Origin: Dyella japonica A8
Lineage (GTDB): Bacteria; Pseudomonadota; Gammaproteobacteria; Xanthomonadales; Rhodanobacteraceae
Assembly (NCBI RefSeq): GCF_000725385.1
Contig: NZ_CP008884.1
Location: forward strand, 3,906,001-3,970,000
Direction: 5' to 3'
DNA: 64,000 nt
A model generated the notes under the pieces. It was not told where the DNA came from and did no database searches. It worked only from the letters and a program-made list of their open reading frames with translations. Both the position numbers and the translations under genes were made by a program. This document shows, one piece after another, positions 59,848-64,000 of this stretch (positions are counted from its first letter, which is position 1; every line of letters begins with the position of its first letter).

Positions 59848-60297
59848 TCAGTCACGCTTTACGCTGGAAGGAAGCACGACGAAGTCATGCGTCCTTTCCA
59901 GGGATTCCATCGCTGCCAGGAGTGCCGGCGGCGGGGCCACGAGTCGGCGCTCGGTGAGGTTCAGCCATCCACCCGCGCTGGTCACCCGCGCGCTGAGCTT
60001 TCCATCACGCCGGAATATCTCGTGCCGAAGAAGGAACCGGCTGCCATCATCGGAATGGCCGGCGATGGCGTAGGTCACGGTGATCTGCTCTTGCAGGCCC
60101 ACCTCCTTGAAGTACTCCACCTCGTCCTTCATCACCACCGGGCCGATCCGCAGGCGCACGAACTCTTCCATGGGAAAGCCATGTTCCATCAGGAACATCT
60201 GCCGCACGTCGGCCGTCTTGTCCAGATAGGCCGTGTTGCGCATGTGGGAGTTGAAGTCCATGTCGCCCCAGCCTGCATAGAGAGTCTTCGTGTACAT
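59848..60297 (-). CDS. Hotdog-fold acyl-CoA thioesterase
   Basis: A 149-residue cytoplasmic enzyme of the 4-hydroxybenzoyl-CoA thioesterase/YbgC type. The family opening WGDMDFNSHMRNTAYLDKTAD contains the catalytic-loop aspartate (D14 region) and the N-x-x-Y helix start. It should hydrolyse an acyl-CoA thioester; the acyl group is unknown. Start ATG has CAGGAGCACGTGC. Confidence 0.87.
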   Translation of the reverse strand: MYTKTLYAGWGDMDFNSHMRNTAYLDKTADVRQMFLMEHGFPMEEFVRLRIGPVVMKDEVEYFKEVGLQEQITVTYAIAGHSDDGSRFLLRHEIFRRDGKLSARVTSAGGWLNLTERRLVAPPPALLAAMESLERTHDFVVLPSSVKRD

Positions 60298-60455
60298 GCA
60301 CGTGCTCCTGCGGAGGTGATTGGCCGGCCCGGGATTATACCGCCCGCATGTCGTGGGAAAGGGGCGGGTTCACCTTTCGCTCCTGGGCCCTGCCCTTCCT
60401 CTGGCTTGAAGGAGCTGGCCTTCACATCGACTCCACCGGGATGGCAACGGCCGGA

Positions 60456-61562
60456 TCAGGGTTGCGCATACAGCGACTCGATCTCAAAGCCATCCATACC
60501 GAGATGCCCCTGGGCGATGACGGCACGGCCATCGTCGTTGGGCATTCTGCGCTGCAGGATTCGAAAGTACGCGGCATTGCGCACGCCATTCAAATGGCCG
60601 TTGTTGCTCGCGTAGTAAGGGAACGTCTCCGGATGCAAGGTCCATTGCGCAGCTCTGGCATAGGCCAGGCTCAGTTGATGGCCGGCGTTGCCGGCATAGA
60701 CGTCGATGCCTGCGTTGCGGAAAATCTCTGCCGCCATCGTGGTGGGAAACAAGGTGTAGTGCGTGTAGGACAGTCCGTTGACACCCTTGTCCGCGCCGCC
60801 GCAGTAGTCCGACGTGTTGCTGCGGCAGATCTCCGCTGGCATCGAACCATCCTGCGCCACCTGGCTGAGCATCAGCGACTGCCAGCGCTTCGCCGCCCGC
60901 TGCATCAGTCCTCGATCCTGCAGGTACGCCGCGCTGCTCGCCTCGAGAAACACGCCCCAATTGCCAAAGTTGTTGTTGCGTGAGGCCGTGGAAAGCGGCA
61001 GCACACGCTGCCGGACGAACGCACGAAACTTCGCGTCGTTCCACTGACTATCGGCGCGGACCATCGTTGCGGCCAATGCATATCGTGGGAACATGAAATT
61101 GACATCGGCCACACCCTGCCCCTGGCCGATACGCTGCACACCTGCGGCCCAGGCATCAAGAATCCGCTCGGCCACCTCCGCGTAACGCCGGTCGCCGCTG
61201 GCGGCAAAGCACAGCGCCTCGCGGTACGCCACATCGCCATCGTCGGTGAATGGCTTGACGATGCGTTGTTCGCCTTCGCGGTCGACGTAATGGGGCGGCG
61301 GCGAAAAATCGCTTACGGGGTGCGGCTCGTAGCCGATGTGGCGATCACAGGTCGTGCGCAGTGACTGCCACCGGGCTGGCGTCGCGCGCCACGCCTCCAT
61401 GTCGCCCACCTCGGGCCACCCTGCCGATCCAAGGGATGCCGGTGTCGCCTCCGGCGTCGACGATCCGCCCGGGTGAACGGCATCGCTGGCGCAGCCCGCC
61501 AACATCATGGTGACGGCGGTGATCACGGCGCAAAGCGCGCGGCCGGGGTGTTTGTCGATCAT
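60456..61562 (-). CDS. Alginate-lyase-family (PL5-like) lipoprotein
   Basis: A 368-residue exported lipoprotein. It has lipobox MMLAGC at about residues 19-24, then a helical alpha/alpha-barrel domain of the alginate lyase family. Features are a NNNFGNWGVFLEASSAAYL block containing the N-W pair of the active site, SYTHYTLFPTTMAAEIF and HPETFPYYASNNGHLNG. It probably cleaves uronate or a related exopolysaccharide at the envelope. The start is fixed by the signal peptide, as no Shine-Dalgarno is obvious. A second lipoprotein gene lies 171 bp upstream on the same strand. Confidence 0.8.
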   Translation of the reverse strand: MIDKHPGRALCAVITAVTMMLAGCASDAVHPGGSSTPEATPASLGSAGWPEVGDMEAWRATPARWQSLRTTCDRHIGYEPHPVSDFSPPPHYVDREGEQRIVKPFTDDGDVAYREALCFAASGDRRYAEVAERILDAWAAGVQRIGQGQGVADVNFMFPRYALAATMVRADSQWNDAKFRAFVRQRVLPLSTASRNNNFGNWGVFLEASSAAYLQDRGLMQRAAKRWQSLMLSQVAQDGSMPAEICRSNTSDYCGGADKGVNGLSYTHYTLFPTTMAAEIFRNAGIDVYAGNAGHQLSLAYARAAQWTLHPETFPYYASNNGHLNGVRNAAYFRILQRRMPNDDGRAVIAQGHLGMDGFEIESLYAQP

Positions 61563-61733
61563 GGCTGGATGGCTGACCTTGGGTTCGAAGGGAAGATGGG
61601 CCTGGATTCTCACGCGTGGCAAACGACGCCGATGGCTTATCACGACTCGCCCTGAGGGACAGGGGATGTCACCCCCGCACGACGCCAGCCTCGGGCCAGG
61701 CGCCGCTCACGCCGCACGCCAACGGCGCCTGCG

Positions 61734-62519
61734 TCAAAAACGCTTCAGCGCCTGGGTCTGTGCGTCCTTGTCCGGTGCACTCAGCGTGGCATAGACGGGC
61801 ATCGACCATGCAGCACTTTGCCCCTTGCCGCAGGATCCGTAGCCACACTCGTTCCAGATGTAGAAGCTGGAGATGCGGTCGGCGGCATCATAGAGAACGG
61901 AGACTTGAACGGGCCCGTGACCATCCGCCGGTTTGAGCGTGAACTTCCACGCCCACATCGTACGGGCGTTGGACACCTGAACGGCCGGGCCGGACCCAAT
62001 GAACACATACTGGCCAGCAGGAAAGGTTTTCTGGCTTCCACGCTCGATGGTGAGCACATAGTCCTTGCCTTCAACCCAGGCATACGGCGCGCTACGTTCC
62101 GCATCGCTCGCGTTCTGCATGTGCTGCAGGTCCGCGCCCGGGCTTTCCTCGCGATAGTCAGCGCTCCCGCCACCGCGACTCACCAGGCCGCCCCAGTTCA
62201 TCTGATACTTGCCATCCACCCGTTGAGGGCCGCCATGCGCCCAGGTTCCATTGGGAAAGTTCACCTGGATGGCGAAGAAGTTGAGGCCCTGCTCGACCGC
62301 ATGAGTGACGCGAAGGTGCGATGACACTTTGATGATGTCGCCCGGCACCTGCGGGAAGGACGCGTGCGAGTGCGGGTCGCCCGCCTGCGGCCCGATCACG
62401 AAGCCCGGCGGTGCAACCTCCGGCGCCAGCGAGTTCACGGGCATGCACCCGGCCGCTTGCATGCCCCCGGCCAGAACGCATGGGATCAACAGGATTCGGG
62501 GTATAACGACAGGCTTCAT
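61734..62519 (-). CDS. Exported hypothetical lipoprotein
   Basis: A 261-residue protein with an N-terminal signal (MKPVVIPRILLIPCVLAGGMQAAGC), where C25 could be lipidated. The mature part is beta-rich with many Trp and Gly (NGTWAHGGPQRVDGKYQMNWGGL; FYIWNECGYGSCGKGQSAAW). The pattern suggests a carbohydrate-binding or jelly-roll domain. I do not recognise a named family. It lies upstream of the alginate-lyase-family gene on the same strand, so a joint role on a polysaccharide is plausible. Confidence 0.7.
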   Translation of the reverse strand: MKPVVIPRILLIPCVLAGGMQAAGCMPVNSLAPEVAPPGFVIGPQAGDPHSHASFPQVPGDIIKVSSHLRVTHAVEQGLNFFAIQVNFPNGTWAHGGPQRVDGKYQMNWGGLVSRGGGSADYREESPGADLQHMQNASDAERSAPYAWVEGKDYVLTIERGSQKTFPAGQYVFIGSGPAVQVSNARTMWAWKFTLKPADGHGPVQVSVLYDAADRISSFYIWNECGYGSCGKGQSAAWSMPVYATLSAPDKDAQTQALKRF

Positions 62520-62691
62520 GGTTCACCCTTTGGCGCGACGACCTTACCGGCCCTTTGGGCGAAGCCTAGGCGTTGCCCCATACAAAAGGCTTTCCGGGGC
62601 GCTCATGGATGGTGTCGCAACGAAGGGCCAGCCGATCCGTCGTAGCCTGTCGGCAACGACGATGCGCAAGTCCACGGCGTGGAGATATCCC

Positions 62692-63222
62692 ATGGCGAAG
62701 CTTGTCTACGGAATGAACATGTCTCTGGATGGCTATGTCGACCATCAGGGATTTGCGCCCGGCCCACGGCTCTTTCGTCACTTCATCGCGCAGGTGCGCG
62801 ACCTGGCGGGCAGTGTGTATGGTCGCCGCATGTACGAGGTCATGCGCTATTGGGACGAGGACTCACCCGACTGGAGCGCCGAGGAACGCGACTTCGCGGA
62901 GGCGTGGCGGCGCCAGCCGAAGTGGGTCGTGTCGCGTTCGCTGGCGTCCGTCGGCCCCAACGCTACCCTGGTCGCCTATGACCTCGAGGCGGTGGTAAAG
63001 AAGCTGAAGACCGAACTCGCCGGAGAAATCGAAGTCGCCGGACCGGACCTGGCGCGAAGCCTGACCGAGCTTGACCTCATCGATGAGTATCGAATCTACC
63101 TCCACCCTGTCGTGCTCGGTCGCGGCAAGCCATTCTTCGCAGGCTATGCACTGCGGCTACGCCTCGTGGCAAGCGACGTGATGGGCGAAGACGTGGTCCG
63201 GCTGACCTACGTTCGCGCGTGA
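62692..63222 (+). CDS. Dihydrofolate-reductase-like (RibD C-terminal domain) protein
   Basis: A 176-residue cytoplasmic protein of the dihydrofolate reductase/RibD C-terminal family. It opens KLVYGMNMSLDGYV, has GRRMYEVMRYW and VSRSLASVGPNATLV, and ends with LIDEYRIYLHPVVLGRGKPFF. Members bind NADPH; substrates are mostly unknown. Start ATG has GGAGATATCCC; a long upstream extension of the frame antisense to the neighbouring lipoprotein gene was rejected. Confidence 0.88.
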   Translation: MAKLVYGMNMSLDGYVDHQGFAPGPRLFRHFIAQVRDLAGSVYGRRMYEVMRYWDEDSPDWSAEERDFAEAWRRQPKWVVSRSLASVGPNATLVAYDLEAVVKKLKTELAGEIEVAGPDLARSLTELDLIDEYRIYLHPVVLGRGKPFFAGYALRLRLVASDVMGEDVVRLTYVRA

Positions 63223-63278
63223 GGGCGTGAAGCGCCGCCAGGGCGGCCGATCAACCCCGTGAGGTGAGGCCCGCTCGC

Positions 63279-63743
63279 CTATCGCTCGCCATCCAGCGTC
63301 TTGGCCATTTCGGTCGTGCCGTTCCAGCCCAGGCCTTGATAGAGCGGCCTGCCCTTCGCCGTGGCATGCAGCACGGCATAGCCCACCCCACGCCTGACAA
63401 ACTCCGCTTCCGCGAGCTTCATCAGTTCGCGGGCCAGCCCACGCTTCCTGTAATCCGGCTCGACAAAGACGTTGAGCACGTAGCCGCGCTTGTCCTGCAT
63501 CGGGTGCGCGGGGTGTGGCGGCCAGTCGATGAGCATCAGCCCGATGCCGGCCACGGGAGCGCCGTCATCGGACATCACAAAGCCAAAATAGGATCCATCC
63601 CGTAGACGCGGCCTGAGCCATTCGCGGAATTGGCCCGTCATGGTGGCCAGCGCCTCGTCGCGCCCGCCCGCGTCACGGAACATGTCTTCGCGGTGCCTGC
63701 AGATAAGGTCGAGATCCGCAGCGTGGAGTGACCGAATGTCCAT
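63279..63743 (-). CDS. GNAT family N-acetyltransferase
   Basis: A 154-residue acetyltransferase. The acetyl-CoA-binding motif is VFVEPDYRKRGLARELMKLAE (V-x-P-x-Y-R-x-R-G-x-A/G form), followed by GYAVLHATAKGRPLYQGLGW. The acceptor cannot be predicted. Start ATG follows CGGGGCCATC. Confidence 0.88.
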   Translation of the reverse strand: MDIRSLHAADLDLICRHREDMFRDAGGRDEALATMTGQFREWLRPRLRDGSYFGFVMSDDGAPVAGIGLMLIDWPPHPAHPMQDKRGYVLNVFVEPDYRKRGLARELMKLAEAEFVRRGVGYAVLHATAKGRPLYQGLGWNGTTEMAKTLDGER

Positions 63744-63814
63744 GATGGCCCCGGGTTGAAAACGCCGGACCGGAAACGCCGCTCCCTTTCAGGAACCGGC
63801 GCCCCCGATCACGA

Positions 63815-63839
63815 TGGACAGGCGCCGCGCGCCTGTCCA
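63815..63839. terminator. GC-rich hairpin near the VOC gene 3' end
   Basis: TGGACAGGCGC and GCGCCTGTCCA form a perfect 11-bp stem with a 3-nt loop, 13 bp downstream of the VOC-protein stop on the minus strand. It has no T-tract. Confidence 0.5.
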
Positions 63840-63851
63840 CTGAAGAGATGC

Positions 63852-64000
63852 TCAGCCGTGCGGCGGGATGGCGCTGGGGTCCATCCACATCACTTCCCAG
63901 ATATGGCCGTCCGGATCTTCGAAGCTGCGGCCGAACATGAAGCCGTAGTCCTGCACGGGCGTGGGGTCGGCCTTGCCGCCGGCAGCGCTTGCCTTGTCGA
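63852..64000 (-). CDS. VOC/glyoxalase family protein (cut by window edge)
   Basis: Only the last 48 codons are in the window. They encode a VOC-superfamily end: YGFMFGRSFEDPDGHIWEVM, then WMDPSAIPPHG and stop. The F-x-D-P-D-G-H-x-W-E signature supplies a metal-ligand glutamate in this superfamily. The start lies beyond position 64000. Confidence 0.85.
   Translation of the reverse strand, partial: DKASAAGGKADPTPVQDYGFMFGRSFEDPDGHIWEVMWMDPSAIPPHG

Overview
The window is GC-rich and densely coded. It reads like a gammaproteobacterial chromosome of the order Xanthomonadales, most like Rhodanobacteraceae (Dyella/Luteibacter/Rhodanobacter type). The grounds are an Oar-like TonB-dependent receptor, a DUF3348-DUF802-OmpA-DUF2894 operon, a VgrG island, paired DUF1254/DUF1214 proteins, and a GTCATTCCCGCGAAAGCGGG-type palindromic repeat. 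The genus is inference. No tRNA, rRNA, CRISPR array or intact insertion sequence was seen.

Layout. 1-2 kb: small stand-alone enzymes (GyrI-like, DUF899, PhnB-like). 2.0-5.2 kb, minus strand: the most striking locus, a split-borosin RiPP cassette. It holds an alpha-N-methyltransferase of the tetrapyrrole-methylase fold closely resembling SonM, a 98-residue precursor with a borosin-binding-like N-terminus, and a membrane diguanylate cyclase only 8 bp downstream. 5.6-16.5 kb: exported peroxiredoxin, two coupled DUF1254/DUF1214 proteins, a repeat-rich intergenic region, a Tat-exported epoxide-hydrolase-like protein, a large secreted protein, an outer-membrane protein and an acyltransferase-3. 16.8-21.5 kb: a Ser/Thr phosphosignalling island. 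PP2C phosphatase and a LysM/TPR lipoprotein face a transmembrane kinase with a C-terminal HAMP and a tail-anchored FHA protein. 21.8-28.9 kb: GH30 glycosidase, small exported proteins, a TetR-controlled carotenoid-desaturase-like oxidoreductase and a PaaK-like adenylate-forming enzyme.

28.9-33.4 kb, minus: four overlapping or abutting genes encoding a MotA/MotB- or ZorA/ZorB-like proton-channel pair flanked by DUF3348 and DUF2894. 33.5-39.9 kb: YtrA-type GntR regulator with an ABC exporter, small proteins, and a LysR/old-yellow-enzyme divergent pair. 40.0-46.4 kb, minus: orphan T6SS VgrG island with a VRR-NUC nuclease effector, two mosaic immunity genes and a truncated third copy. 47.0-49.8 kb, minus: arsenic operon arsR-arsC-aquaporin-ATP-grasp ligase with no ArsB/Acr3 pump. 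49.9-56.3 kb: Vgb-like beta-propeller, zincin peptidase, second diguanylate cyclase, MocR regulator and a LysR fragment. 56.5-64 kb: the Oar-like receptor, a hotdog thioesterase, an alginate-lyase-family lipoprotein, a DHFR-like protein, a GNAT and a truncated VOC protein at the right edge.

Many neighbours are joined by 4-bp ATGA overlaps (DUF1254 pair, PP2C/LysM, DUF802/OmpA, arsR/arsC/aquaporin, the immunity genes), which supports the operon calls. All functional statements rest on motif recognition by eye; no database search was run.
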